The notes under the pieces were generated by a model, which had not been told where the DNA came from, searched no databases, and saw only the letters and a program-made list of their open reading frames with translations. The position numbers and the translations under genes were made by a program. A DNA stretch of 64,000 nucleotides, taken from assembly GCF_041435015.1 (NCBI RefSeq), contig NZ_CP107989.1, positions 9,548,001-9,612,000 of the forward strand. The letters run 5' to 3'. The DNA is from Streptomyces canus. GTDB lineage: Bacteria; Actinomycetota; Actinomycetes; Streptomycetales; Streptomycetaceae. Within the stretch, counting starts at the first letter, position 1; each line of letters begins with the position of its first letter. This document shows, piece after piece, positions 32,740 to 42,028 of this stretch.

Positions 32740-34325
32740 TGTTCGGCGCCGCCGTCGTGGACCGCCTCAGCCTGCAGCTGACGCTTGTGCTCTTCCTGTC
32801 CGTGGTCGTGGTGACCCTGTTCACCGCGTTGCTCACCGCCCCCCAACGCGACGAGATCGGCGAGTTCTACCTCGGCAACCGCGCCATGTCCCCGCTGCGC
32901 AACGGACTGGCGATGTGCGGCGACTACCTGTCCGCCGCGACCCTCCTGGGCAGCACCGGCCTGGTTGCCCTGACCGGCTACGACGGACTCCTCTACCTGT
33001 GCGGCACCGCGGTCGCCTGGATGATGGTCCTGCTGCTGATCGCCGAACCCCTGCGCAACACCGGCAAGTTCACCCTCGGTGACACCCTGGCCGTACGGCT
33101 GACGCGTATGCAGCGGCCGGTCCGCCTCGCCCTGGCCCTGTGCACGCTGGCCGTCACCACCCTCTACCTGGTCGCTCAACTCGTCGGCAGCGTCGCCCTG
33201 TTGACCCAGTTCACCGGCGAACCCAGCGCCGCCACCCGCACCCTGTGCGTGATCGTCATCGGCACCGTCGTCATCGTCTACGCCGCCATCGGGGGCATGC
33301 CCGGCGCCACCTTCATCCAGGTCGTCAAGGCGGTCATGCTCATCTGCGGCGTCACCGTGGCCGGTCTGATGGTGCTCCACCGCTTCGACTGGAACGTCGA
33401 GAACCTGCTCGCCGCCGCCGCGGACAACAGCGGGCAGGGCACGCGGTTCCTGGAGCCCGGACTGCGGTACGGCGCCAGCGCCACCAGCAAACTCGACTTC
33501 TTCAGCCTGCAGTTGGCCATCGTGCTGGGCCTCGCCGCTCTCCCGCACGTGATGATGCGCCTGCTCGCCCCGAAGTCGGTCGACGTCCTGCGTACCTCGG
33601 TGGTGTGGGCCATGGGCCTGGTCAGCCTCGTCTGCCTGGCGGCCGGCATCCTCGGCCTCGGCGCCACCGCGGTCCTGGGCAGCGACACCATCGCGGAGAA
33701 CGACCGCACGGGGAACGCGGCCGTGCTGCTGCTGGCGCACGAACTGGGCGGCGCCATCCTGACCGCCCTGCTGTCCTGTCTCGCCTTCGTCACCCTCCTC
33801 GCGGTCGCCGCCGGTCTCACCCTGGCCGCCGCCTCCTCGCTCGCCCACGACCTCTACGGCGAGGTGATCCGCAAGGGCAGGGCGACGGAGACGGAAGAGC
33901 TGGCCGTGGCCCGGCTCGCGGCGGCCGTCATCGGCGTCCTCGGCATGTCGCTCGCGCTGATCTCCTGGGGCGCCAACTCCGCGACCCTCGCCTTCCTCGC
34001 TTTCGCGATCGCCGCCTCCGCCATCCTTCCGACCCTCGTCTACAGCCTCTTCTGGCGACGGTTCACCGCTCAGGGCGCCCTCCTCAGCCTCTGCGGGGGG
34101 CTGCTCACCTCGATCGTCCTCGTCGTCTTCTCCCCGGTCGTCTCCTCCGCCCCCGCCTCGCTCTATCCGGACGCCGATTTCGCCTGGTTTCCCTTGCAGA
34201 ATCCCGGAATCGTCTCCATCCCGGCCGGCTTTCTCCTCGGCTGGCTGGGCTCGACACTCAGTCCACCGGAAACGAAGGAGACCTACGAGGACTTCGAAGT
34301 GCGCACCCTCGTCGGGGTCGACTAG
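32733..34325 (+). CDS. ActP/MctC-type solute:sodium symporter
   Basis: A 530-residue polytopic membrane protein with about 13 hydrophobic helices. Helix 2 contains GNRAMSPLRNGLAMCGDYLSAATLLG, the usual sodium-site region of the solute:sodium symporter family, and PHVMMRLLAPKSV is also family-typical. With a DUF485 partner upstream, uptake of acetate, pyruvate or another short-chain monocarboxylate is most likely. The ATG at 32733 has GAGGAG upstream; an ATG at 32739 overlapping the previous stop is an alternative. Confidence 0.87.
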   Translation: MVMFGAAVVDRLSLQLTLVLFLSVVVVTLFTALLTAPQRDEIGEFYLGNRAMSPLRNGLAMCGDYLSAATLLGSTGLVALTGYDGLLYLCGTAVAWMMVLLLIAEPLRNTGKFTLGDTLAVRLTRMQRPVRLALALCTLAVTTLYLVAQLVGSVALLTQFTGEPSAATRTLCVIVIGTVVIVYAAIGGMPGATFIQVVKAVMLICGVTVAGLMVLHRFDWNVENLLAAAADNSGQGTRFLEPGLRYGASATSKLDFFSLQLAIVLGLAALPHVMMRLLAPKSVDVLRTSVVWAMGLVSLVCLAAGILGLGATAVLGSDTIAENDRTGNAAVLLLAHELGGAILTALLSCLAFVTLLAVAAGLTLAAASSLAHDLYGEVIRKGRATETEELAVARLAAAVIGVLGMSLALISWGANSATLAFLAFAIAASAILPTLVYSLFWRRFTAQGALLSLCGGLLTSIVLVVFSPVVSSAPASLYPDADFAWFPLQNPGIVSIPAGFLLGWLGSTLSPPETKETYEDFEVRTLVGVD

Positions 34326-34432
34326 CCGATTTCGCCCCACCTCCCGGGAATCGTGTGACGAATGCGTGGATATTTCGTCGACGGCAGATCATGGCTTGCG
34401 ACAACAACTCCCGTGCAGTAATTAGGTGATGT

Positions 34433-35101
34433 ATGAACTTGTTCAACCGTGGCACCCCGTTCCGTCGCGCGGACCGCACGGAACCCGCCGCCGTCACCCA
34501 GCCCCCCACCGGGTCGTCGGCCACTGCCACAGCCGTCCTTCCTGATCCTGGACTGGCGGCCCTGACCGGGGAATGGGCCATCGACCCCGCACACAGCAGG
34601 ATCGGCTTCTCCGTACGCCACGCCATGGTGACGACCGTGCGCGGGGCGTTCCTGGAGTACCAGAGCCGTCTCTACTTCGACGGCCGCGACCCGTCCCGCT
34701 CGAAGGCGGAGATCATCATCTCCACCGGGAGTGTCGACACCGGCGTGGAGCAGCGCGACGGCCACCTCGTGGGCCGCGACTTCCTGGACGCCGCGAGCTA
34801 TCCGCGCATGCGGTTCGTCAGCACCGCCGTGGAAGCGGTCGGCCCCGACGTGTACCGGATGAGCGGCGACCTCACCATCAAGGCGACCACCCGCCCCGTG
34901 GTCCTGGAACTCACCTACATAGGCCATGTCACCGACCCGTTCGGCTACCAACGGGCCGGCTTCGACGGCACCACCACCATCAACCGCTCCGAATGGGGCC
35001 TGACCTACAGCACCAGGCTCGCCGAGGGCGGCGCCATGGTCAGCGAGAAAGTACGCCTTCAGTTCGACATCGCCGCGATCCGCACGCCTCCGGCCGGCTG
35101 A
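34433..35101 (+). CDS. YceI-family protein
   Basis: A 222-residue protein. A polar N-terminal extension of about 48 residues without a signal peptide precedes the YceI lipocalin-like beta-barrel (WAIDPAHSRIGFSVRHAMVTTVRG, GHLVGRDFLDAASYPRMRF, NRSEWGLTY). YceI proteins bind polyisoprenoids or other amphiphiles in a hydrophobic pocket. The lack of an export signal suggests a cytoplasmic location, as in many Streptomyces copies. It is followed by a strong terminator shared with the convergent P450 gene. Confidence 0.9.
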   Translation: MNLFNRGTPFRRADRTEPAAVTQPPTGSSATATAVLPDPGLAALTGEWAIDPAHSRIGFSVRHAMVTTVRGAFLEYQSRLYFDGRDPSRSKAEIIISTGSVDTGVEQRDGHLVGRDFLDAASYPRMRFVSTAVEAVGPDVYRMSGDLTIKATTRPVVLELTYIGHVTDPFGYQRAGFDGTTTINRSEWGLTYSTRLAEGGAMVSEKVRLQFDIAAIRTPPAG

Positions 35102-35120
35102 CCGGGCCCTACCGCGAAGA

Positions 35121-35154
35121 GTGGGCCACGAACTCGTTGGAGTTCGTGGCCCGC
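35121..35154. terminator. bidirectional terminator between YceI and P450 genes
   Basis: Perfect 13-bp stem (GGGCCACGAACTC at 35123-35135, complement 35140-35152), extended by two weaker pairs, with a GTTG loop. It lies between two convergent stop codons. Confidence 0.85.
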
Positions 35155-35173
35155 TCCGGTGTTCCAGGGGCCG

Positions 35174-36571
35174 TCAGCGCCCGCGCACCAGCCCCGCCAG
35201 ATAGCGCCACAGCGACGAACGCGGCCGTACGGCGGTCTCGTCGGCCGGAGCCGAGCCGACCGGCACGGGGAGGGCCGGGGGAGTGGGCACCGGCAGGGCT
35301 GCCGCGTCCGAGAGGGTGTAACGCACCGGGAGTGACCGCAGCCCCCGCATGAACGGCGAGGAACGCCAGGGCAGTTGATCGACGGGCAGTGACAACTCCA
35401 GCCCGGACAGCCGGTCGAAGAGCCTGCTCACCCCGATCGCCGCCGCGCCACCGGCCAGTTCCCGGGCCGGACACTGCCGTGGACCCGCGCCCCAGGACAG
35501 ATGGGCCCGTGTGCTGATGGTCGACTCGGGGCAGACCTTGCCCGCGAAGGCCGGATCCGCGTGCGCTGCGCCGACCGACACCCACACCGGATCACCCGCC
35601 GCGATGGTGTATTCGCCGAGCCGCATGTCGGTCAGCGGGAACCGGGGCACGAAGTTGATCAGCGGGGGCTTCTGCATCACCACCCGGTTCATGGTCTCCC
35701 TGATCAGCCCCGCAGACAGACTGGCGCTCGAGGGGAGGTTCCCGGTGATGACCTCGACGACCGTGTTGGAGATCAGGATGCCGACATGGTCCGAGGTCAT
35801 CCCGAGCAGCATCATCAGCTCGCGCGACAACTCCTCGACGCTCAGCCCGGGATGCGAGGCGAGCAGGTAGGAGGGGAAGTCGTCGCCGGGTTCCTTCATC
35901 TTCGACGCGCCCAACTCCGACAGGGTCGCCAGCAGGCGCTCCAGCGCGGGGCCCGCGTCCGGCCCCGCGTCCAGCACCCGCCACATGTCCATCAGCGCGT
36001 CGTCGTGCTGCGAGCCGGGGAAGCCGAGCAGGTGACTCGCCACCATCAACGGCAACGGCCGCGCGAACTGGGCCGACAGATCGGCCCACCCCGTGCGCCC
36101 GCCCTGCGAGAACAGCGTGATCAGCTCGTCGGCGTCTCGGGTGATCTTCGCCTTGAGCCGCTTGGCCACCGGATGCCGGGGATCCTGGAACGGCCGGAGC
36201 GCGGTGTCCCAGGCGACACGGAGGCCCCGGTAGCCCTCACCGCCCTGGATCAGCACATGGTTGACGTCCAGCGACGGCGCGAGCGGCCAGTCCTCGGGCA
36301 GCCGCCCTTCCCGCCGCGCCCGCCAGTTCTCCAGACCCTTCGGCCAGGCGTGGTCGTCACGGAGAACCTGGAACGCCTCCTCGTAGCCCAGCACGAGCCA
36401 GACGGGCACCCCCAGCAGGTCGACCGGCGCGACCGGGCCGTGCACCCGGCGCAGACGCTCGTACACGATCGCCGGATCCCGCTCGTAGTCGCGGGTCATG
36501 AGCGGTTCGAGACTCATCGACTCCAGCGACCCGTGACCGGCTGCCGATCCGCTGTTCCGTTGGACCCCCAT
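35174..36571 (-). CDS. cytochrome P450 with non-standard motifs
   Basis: A 465-residue soluble P450. The heme loop reads LSWGAGPRQCPARELAGG, with the cysteine ligand present but W replacing the usual first F and the glycine after Cys replaced by P. The K-helix ExxR is present (ETMNR). The I-helix oxygen-activation motif is unusual: LLGMTSDHVG has no acid-Thr pair, with Thr-Ser in its place. No ferredoxin or reductase gene is adjacent. The C-terminal 60 residues are a Pro/Ala-rich extension beyond the normal fold. Similar deviations occur in Streptomyces P450s of the CYP157 type, but no conservon genes are nearby. The start is supported by GGAAGGAAG. Confidence 0.87.
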   Translation of the reverse strand: MGVQRNSGSAAGHGSLESMSLEPLMTRDYERDPAIVYERLRRVHGPVAPVDLLGVPVWLVLGYEEAFQVLRDDHAWPKGLENWRARREGRLPEDWPLAPSLDVNHVLIQGGEGYRGLRVAWDTALRPFQDPRHPVAKRLKAKITRDADELITLFSQGGRTGWADLSAQFARPLPLMVASHLLGFPGSQHDDALMDMWRVLDAGPDAGPALERLLATLSELGASKMKEPGDDFPSYLLASHPGLSVEELSRELMMLLGMTSDHVGILISNTVVEVITGNLPSSASLSAGLIRETMNRVVMQKPPLINFVPRFPLTDMRLGEYTIAAGDPVWVSVGAAHADPAFAGKVCPESTISTRAHLSWGAGPRQCPARELAGGAAAIGVSRLFDRLSGLELSLPVDQLPWRSSPFMRGLRSLPVRYTLSDAAALPVPTPPALPVPVGSAPADETAVRPRSSLWRYLAGLVRGR

Positions 36572-36681
36572 GGCTTCCTTCCCTCGGTCAGGCGCTACGC
36601 CAGAGTAATGTGACCCGCTGCGCTGCTCTCATGGCGGGGGGTGATTATCGCCCCAGTGCTCCGGGAAGCCGGAGCAACGAC

Positions 36682-36711
36682 GAACGGCACCGCCTGGCGG
36701 CGGTGCCGTTC
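36682..36711 (-). terminator. terminator downstream of the GH53 gene
   Basis: Perfect 13-bp stem (GAACGGCACCGCC at 36682-36694, complement 36699-36711) with a TGGC loop, 17 bp beyond the stop of the minus-strand galactanase gene. Confidence 0.8.
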
Positions 36712-36728
36712 CTGGTCCAAGTCGCCTC

Positions 36729-37847
36729 TTACGGGGTCCACTTGATGTTCGGGTTCACATTGCCGGTCCAGTTGAAGACGGCCATGTTGTCCCAGCCGTT
36801 GCCACTGTTGTTGATGTCGGCCGGGTCCCATCCGTTGCCGGTCACCGCGTACCAGGTGGGCTCCCAGTAGAAGACCCCGATCGCGCCGTTGCTGCGGGCG
36901 GCGTTCTGCACGGCGGTGAAGTTGTCCGCCTGTCCCTGCCAGCTGAGCGGATAGCCCGAGCAGCCGGTCGTTATGGAGTTGGCGGTGCTGTCCGCGTTGG
37001 CCGAGGTGAACGGGTACGCCGTCTCGGCGATGATGACGTTCTTGCCGTAACGCGACTTCATGTCGGCCACGACACTGCCCATGTTGGCGATCGTGCCGTG
37101 CCACGGGCAGTAGTAGGACAGCCCGGTGATGTCCCAGTTGACGCCCTTGGCCTTGATGCCGTCGTAGAACCAGCGGGCGTTCGCGTCACTGTCGGCGTCG
37201 GCGGTGTGGATGATCACCTGGGTGCCGCTGTTGCACGCCTTGGTCGCGTTGTAGCCCGACTTGAGCAGCAGGCTGAGGTTGGTGAAGTCGTTGTTGACGA
37301 CCTTGCCCTCGTTCCACAGCATACCGACGTTGATCTCGTTGCCGATCTGCACGCTGTCCGGTGTCGTGCCCTGCGACTTGAGGCTGTTGCAGACGTCGTA
37401 CGTGTAGTTGTAGACGTCGGTCTGCAGCCGGCTGATGGTGTGGCCGGCCCACGCCGCGGGCTTGTTCTGGTTGCCCGGGTCCGCCCAGGTGTCCGAGTAG
37501 TGGAAGTCGACCAGCAGCTTGAGCCCCTTGGCCTTCACCTGCTTCGCGTACGACAGCACCTTGGCCTTGTTGTTGTAGCCGCTCGCGGGGTTGTTCCAGA
37601 CCCGCAGGCGGACGTAGTTGACGCCGAGGCCCTTGAGGATGTCCAGCGGGTCCTTGGCGGTGCCGCTCGCGTCGTAGTACTTGGCACCGAGGTCGAGCGC
37701 GCGCTGGGCGGTCGACACATCGGCACCGAGCATGGTGAGCGAACCGGCGGCAGAGGCGCTGGGCGTGGTGAGCAGGGATGCGGGCAGGGCGAGGGCTGCC
37801 AGGAGCATGGCGGCTCTCACGAGGCGGCGCGGACCTTTGAGGGTCAT
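36729..37847 (-). CDS. secreted GH53 arabinogalactan endo-beta-1,4-galactanase
   Basis: A 372-residue exported enzyme. The signal peptide (about residues 1-33) is basic, then AAMLLAALALPASLL, and is cleaved near ASAAG. The mature TIM barrel matches GH53: GADVSTAQRALDLGAKYYD, NYVRLRVWNNP, LLVDFHYSDTWADPG, the acid/base in QIGNEINVGMLW and the nucleophile in VIIAETAYPFT. It cleaves beta-1,4-galactan side chains of plant pectin. The ATG at 37847 follows AAGGAGG. The upstream palindrome suggests sugar-responsive control. Confidence 0.93.
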   Translation of the reverse strand: MTLKGPRRLVRAAMLLAALALPASLLTTPSASAAGSLTMLGADVSTAQRALDLGAKYYDASGTAKDPLDILKGLGVNYVRLRVWNNPASGYNNKAKVLSYAKQVKAKGLKLLVDFHYSDTWADPGNQNKPAAWAGHTISRLQTDVYNYTYDVCNSLKSQGTTPDSVQIGNEINVGMLWNEGKVVNNDFTNLSLLLKSGYNATKACNSGTQVIIHTADADSDANARWFYDGIKAKGVNWDITGLSYYCPWHGTIANMGSVVADMKSRYGKNVIIAETAYPFTSANADSTANSITTGCSGYPLSWQGQADNFTAVQNAARSNGAIGVFYWEPTWYAVTGNGWDPADINNSGNGWDNMAVFNWTGNVNPNIKWTP

Positions 37848-37885
37848 CCCGACCTCCTTGTCTGACATGACCATGTGGATGAGTT

Positions 37886-37901
37886 CTGTGATCGTTCACA
37901 G
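37886..37901. promoter_or_regulatory. candidate operator upstream of the GH53 gene
   Basis: CTGTGATCGTTCACAG is a palindrome with six-base arms (CTGTGA/TCACAG) around TCGT, 39 bp before the start codon. Spacing and form fit a LacI- or GntR-type sugar repressor. No such gene is in the window. Confidence 0.5.
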
Positions 37902-37982
37902 TAGGAGGTGCTGATGACGCTGTAAATACACGTGTCGGCAGCATTTCTACGAGCTTAGAGAGGAGTTAGCTGGTGGACTGAA

Positions 37983-38423
37983 GTGTGTACGTACACAGTT
38001 TTGCGTGAAAGTGCTTCACCCGCTGTGCGATCGGCGGTGGCCGCTTCCCTGTGCGCGACCGGCGAGTCGCAGATGGATCTGGCCGCCGCTCTGGGTGTGC
38101 GCCAGGGACAGGTGAGCCGCCGTCAGTCCGGAACCGCCGCCTGGAACCTGGCCGACTGCGACGCGCTGGCCGCGCACTACGGCATCGACCCGCTGGACCT
38201 TTTGGCCGGGCCCACCCGGGCCCGGGAGACACTGCCCGCGCAGCGCCGCCGCGTCCCCGGCCGTGGTGTGTGTCCTGCGGCAGCTCGCCTCAGCGTCCGC
38301 CCCCACGCCTGGTGGTGCCACTGCGGCTCGCCGCGGAGAGCGCCGAATCCCTTGTTCGGCATCGGCCGGGCTCTGGCCTGCCGGTACCCGGACGGGGTCT
38401 ACCGTACGGACGCCACGTTCTAG
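37983..38423 (+). CDS. XRE-type helix-turn-helix protein
   Basis: Up to 146 residues. Residues 12-75 form a Cro/CI-type domain: SLCATGESQMDLAAALGV, then RQGQVSRRQSGTAAWNLADC and HYGIDPLDLLAG. The C-terminal 60 residues are Arg/Pro/Cys-rich and may be out of the ancestral frame, since Cys motifs also appear in the +1 frame. The GTG at 37983 overlaps a 14-bp palindrome, so a later start (for example TTG 38001) is possible. It precedes a frameshifted nuclease-like gene and may be its repressor; the local base composition is less biased than in the flanks. Confidence 0.65.
   Translation: MCTYTVLRESASPAVRSAVAASLCATGESQMDLAAALGVRQGQVSRRQSGTAAWNLADCDALAAHYGIDPLDLLAGPTRARETLPAQRRRVPGRGVCPAAARLSVRPHAWWCHCGSPRRAPNPLFGIGRALACRYPDGVYRTDATF
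37984..37997. promoter_or_regulatory. 14-bp palindrome at the start of the XRE gene
   Basis: TGTGTACGTACACA is perfectly symmetrical and overlaps the annotated GTG start. It is a natural candidate for autoregulation by the XRE protein. Confidence 0.5.
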
Positions 38424-38446
38424 CAGGGCTTGCGCAGGTTAAAGCT

Positions 38447-40121
38447 GTGGGGGATTACTTGATCACGACGAACGCTGACGGTATTCGTGTCTGCTCGGAG
38501 GCCGACGACCACCGCTGGCTGGACGACGGCCGGGGCCGGGGCTGCCCGTTCTGCGCCGGCCACCGTATCTCTTCCACCAACCGTTTCTCGGACCTCTACC
38601 CGGACGACGTCCCGAGGTTGGACACCGAGCGCTCAACCATCACCGCAGAGCAACTGCGCGTCGGCAGCAGCCAAGAGGCGTGGTGGACGTGCGACATCAA
38701 CCCCGACCACCCATCGTTCCGGCGGATCGTGAACGCCTTCACCGGGGGCAGGAAAGGTAACGGCAGCAAGACGTGTCCCGAGTGCCGCCTGGTGGGGACC
38801 TCGGTACAGGAGCTTCAGCTGAAGGCTGAGCTCGCCACCGTGCTACGCATCGACCAGGACCGCAAACAGGTGCCGGACGCCGACGGACGCAGCGCGGCCG
38901 TGGACATTGTTGCCGTCGATGAGCACGACAACCCTTCTCTTGTATTGGAGTTCGACGGAGTCTGGTGGCATGAGGGCAAGGAGGAGAAGGACGCAGCCAA
39001 GGCTGCCCGGCTGCGCGCTGCGGGGTTGGCTGTGGTGCGGATCCGCGAGGCGCCCCTGGCACCACTGGATCCGACATTCGATGTAGTCATTGGGTTCATG
39101 GCTGCTGCCGAAGACGCCGCCGTCGACGTGCTGGACCACCTGGCCGGGCTGGGCTTGGTAGGAAAGGCCGAGGCCTATCGCTATCGCGAGGATTCCTTCG
39201 CCGGTCCACAGAACCGACCTCTTGCCGCGCGGTGGATCCGCGACCGCCTCGGCGAAGCTGCGCTTCGCGTCGAGCGGAACCTGCACAAGGAACGGTGGGC
39301 GCGGATGTATGCCGCACTCGTTGACTACGAGGCCATCGAGGGCCATTGCTACCCGAGCGATCGGGAAGTCACGGTCGGCGGCGTCGATCTGGCCCGTTGG
39401 GTCCGAAAACAGCGCGCCTTGGCGGCCAGTGGCGGTCTGGACGACGAGCGTGCCCGACGTCTTTCCACCGTCGAATCGTGGTCGACCGAGAATGCCCATG
39501 ACGCGTCATTCCGCCGACAGCGCGACCTCTACCGATCCGCTGTCCTGAACGAGAGCCGCGCGATGGAAGGGCGCGAGGCGACCGTGTGGGCGAACAACAT
39601 TCGTATGACCCGCAAGAGGCTGGCCGACCAGGGCGAGGACCTGCCCGCATGGAAGCTCGAAGCCTTGGCGTCGATACCCGGTTGGAGCTGGGACCCGTTC
39701 GAGGAGGGATTCCTGACCAAGGTCGTGATCCTTCAGAACTTCACCGCCCAGACCCAGCGCAGTGTCGGCAGCATCAAGCAGAAGGAAGAGTGGAGTGGCC
39801 ACAGGCTAGGCGTCTGGGTCAACTCCTTCCGGAGCCGGCGGGCCACCTATGACGCGGAACGCAGAGCCGTTCTGGAAGAGTTGCCGGGCTGGGCGTGGAC
39901 ACCACAGGAAGACACCTGGCTGGAACACTACGTTGGCCGAATTGGGTGTCTGGGCGGCGGAACACGGCCGGGTGCCACGAGCACACGCTTCCGACGCCAC
40001 TGAACGGCGACTTGGGGTGTGGAAGCGGAACAACAAGAGCAAGCGCCAAGGTCGCACTGACGACGAACAAGCTGTCCGGCTACGGGCTCTGCTGGCCGAG
40101 TACGACGAGCACATGCCCTGA
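38447..40121 (+). pseudogene. zinc-ribbon / Vsr-like nuclease / helicase-associated repeat protein, frameshifted
   Basis: The frame from GTG 38447 runs to a stop at 40003 (518 residues). It starts with treble-clef zinc-ribbon elements (GCPFCAGH, then WWTCDI and KTCPEC, residues 10-105). Next is a Vsr-like PD-(D/E)xK region (VDIVAVDEHDN, LVLEFDGVWWH, RLRAAGLAVVRIRE, about 140-200), then Trp-rich helicase-associated repeats (LPAWKLEALASIPGWSW, LGVWVNSFRS). Near 39930 the repeat pattern jumps to another frame (LAELGVWAAEHGR, RRLGVWKRNNKS), which ends at 40121. A one-base indel has therefore cut about 65 residues. A DNA-binding nuclease, perhaps anti-phage, is inferred. Whether the truncated protein works is unknown. 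Confidence 0.6.
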
Positions 40122-40523
40122 CAACGGCTGACTGCGCAAGCAGCAAGCGGTCGTGAGCGGTCTCGGTGGCAGCTCCGCCAACTCACCCCAGCTGGACTGC
40201 TTCCGGCCGGGCGCGGCCTCTGACGCCCACCGCCCAGCCGTCCGCGCGTTCATCCAGTGGCACCGAGATGCCGCCCGCGACCCGAAGGCGCTGCCTAAGC
40301 ACTTCGAAGACTGGGAGAACAAGACCATGCATGCCGCTCCGCAGCCCGAAGCCCCGCCCAACCAGCCCATCTGCGCTCGTACCGAGCGGACCGGGATGAG
40401 GCCAACCACTTGAACGGCACCTCGGTCAGCCCGCAGAACGGCTCGATCCACTTCGGATCATCCGCTGAAATCACCCCACCCATGCTCACCAACACAACAT
40501 CCGCCCCACTGGTTACGGGACAA
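40122..40523. other. decayed spacer between the nuclease-like gene and the IS element
   Basis: About 400 bp. A GTG-started frame at 40153-40413 (86 residues, with RPAVRAFIQWHRDAARDPKA) has fairly normal codon use but no recognisable family. On the minus strand a protein-like start, MLVSMGGVISADDPKWIEPF, begins at 40495 and is lost after about 30 residues. Both look like remnants of genes, but neither can be supported as a full gene. Confidence 0.35.
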
Positions 40524-40577
40524 CCTCTAGCCTCGCGCTTTCACGTGGCAGGGCGTCCGGTAGGTGATCAGAAACGC

Positions 40578-40649
40578 GGAGAGTGCTCCTGACCTGCAAC
40601 GATGGGACTTGTCTAGGGTCCAGGTCGTCGCGTGAAAGAAGCACTCTCC
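40578..40649 (+). repeat. long inverted repeat just before the transposase start
   Basis: GGAGAGTGCT (40578-40587) pairs with AGCACTCTCC (40640-40649), two bases before the transposase GTG at 40652. Such hairpins often limit translation of an IS gene transcribed from outside. Confidence 0.55.
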
Positions 40650-40651
40650 AG

Positions 40652-42028
40652 GTGAAGAAGCGTATCGGGTCCTACCCGTGTGTCCGTACCGAAGGTGGTG
40701 GTCGCGGGGTGGTCTCCCAGGCCGGCGGTGTGCTGCTGGTGGAGACGATCCGCAAGACTGGCCTGGACAGGGCGATATCGGCGGCGTTGGCGCCGTGGCG
40801 CAAGTCGCGGGCGGTGCATGATCCGGGCAAGGTCCTGCTGGATGTGGCGCTGGCGGTCGCGCTGGGCGGGGACTGCCTGGCAGATGTGGGCATGCTTCGG
40901 GCCGAGCCAGCCGTGTTCGGGCCGGTCGCCTCCGACCCGACAGTCTCCCGCCTGATCGACACCCTTGCCGCCTCGGGCGAGAAGGCACTGACCGCAATCC
41001 GCACAGCCCGGTCCGAAGTCCGTTGCCGGGTCTGGAAGTTGGCCCGCGACGGGGCTCCGGACGCTGGTGGGCAGGTGACCGTGGATCTGGACGGAGTGCT
41101 GGTCATCGCCCACTCGGACAAGCAGGACGCCGCCCCGACCTGGAAGAAGACCTACGGTCACCACCCGCTGATGGGTTTCGTCGATCACGGCTCCGGTGGC
41201 ACCGGTGAACCTGTCGCGTCCCTTCTCAGGGCGGGCAACGCGGGCTCGAACACGGCCGCCGACCACATCGAGGCCGCCCGCCTCGCCCTCGCTCAGCTGC
41301 CCACGAAGTACCGGCGGGGGCGACAGACCTTGATCCGCTGCGATTCCGCGGGCGGCACCCACGAGTTCGTCGCCTGGATCGCCCAGCGCGGGCGCTGGCT
41401 GTCCTACTCGGTCGGCATGGTGATCACCGAAGCCATTCACCAGCACGTCCTGAAGATCCCGGCATCGGCATGGACGCCGGCCGTCGAGACCGGCGGCGAG
41501 GTCCGCGACGGGGCCTGGGTCGCCGAGCTCACCGGCGACCTGCTTGAGGGCTGGCCGAAGGGCATGCGGCTGATCGTCCGCAAGGAACGGCCGCATCCCG
41601 GGGCCCAGTTGAGGATCACCGATGCGGACGGCATGCGGATCACCTGCTTTGCTACCAACACCGCCGGCCGTCCCATCGCCGAACTCGAGCTCCGTCACCG
41701 GCTGCGGGCCCGGGCCGAGGACCGTATCCGAGCTGCCCGCGCGACGGGCCTGCGCAATCTGCCCCTGCACGACACCGCGCAGAACAAGGTGTGGCTGGAG
41801 ATCGTCCAGATCGCACTCGACCTGCTGGCCTGGATGCCCATGCTCGCCCTGACCGGCCAGACCCGTCTCTGGGAACCCCGCCGCCTCCGCTTCCGCCTGT
41901 TCTCCGCAGCCGCCCAGCTCGTCACCACCGGCCGGCGCCGCATCCTCCGCCTCGCGGCCCACTGGCCCTGGACCAACGAGATCACAGACGCCCTCGCACG
42001 GCTCACACTCCTGCCGAACCCCGGCTGA
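40652..42028 (+). CDS. IS1380-family transposase
   Basis: A 458-residue DDE transposase of the IS1380 type. Recognisable landmarks are the N-terminal GVLLVETIRKTGLDRAIS, the LDVALAVALGGDCLADVGML region, the catalytic Asp in VTVDLDGVLVIAHS with the following KTYGHHPLMGFVDH, the second acidic site in LIRCDSAGGTHEF, and a C-terminal LIVRKERPHPGAQL and FATNTAG. It acts on the inverted repeats of its own element. The GTG at 40652 is likely; its ribosome site lies in a hairpin arm, which would keep expression low. Confidence 0.9.
   Translation: MKKRIGSYPCVRTEGGGRGVVSQAGGVLLVETIRKTGLDRAISAALAPWRKSRAVHDPGKVLLDVALAVALGGDCLADVGMLRAEPAVFGPVASDPTVSRLIDTLAASGEKALTAIRTARSEVRCRVWKLARDGAPDAGGQVTVDLDGVLVIAHSDKQDAAPTWKKTYGHHPLMGFVDHGSGGTGEPVASLLRAGNAGSNTAADHIEAARLALAQLPTKYRRGRQTLIRCDSAGGTHEFVAWIAQRGRWLSYSVGMVITEAIHQHVLKIPASAWTPAVETGGEVRDGAWVAELTGDLLEGWPKGMRLIVRKERPHPGAQLRITDADGMRITCFATNTAGRPIAELELRHRLRARAEDRIRAARATGLRNLPLHDTAQNKVWLEIVQIALDLLAWMPMLALTGQTRLWEPRRLRFRLFSAAAQLVTTGRRRILRLAAHWPWTNEITDALARLTLLPNPG

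Noticed and set aside
40295..40495. Minus-strand gene starting at 40495
   Set aside because: About 30 residues look protein-like, then the sequence becomes an antisense shadow; it could be a remnant cut by the IS, but there is too little to annotate.
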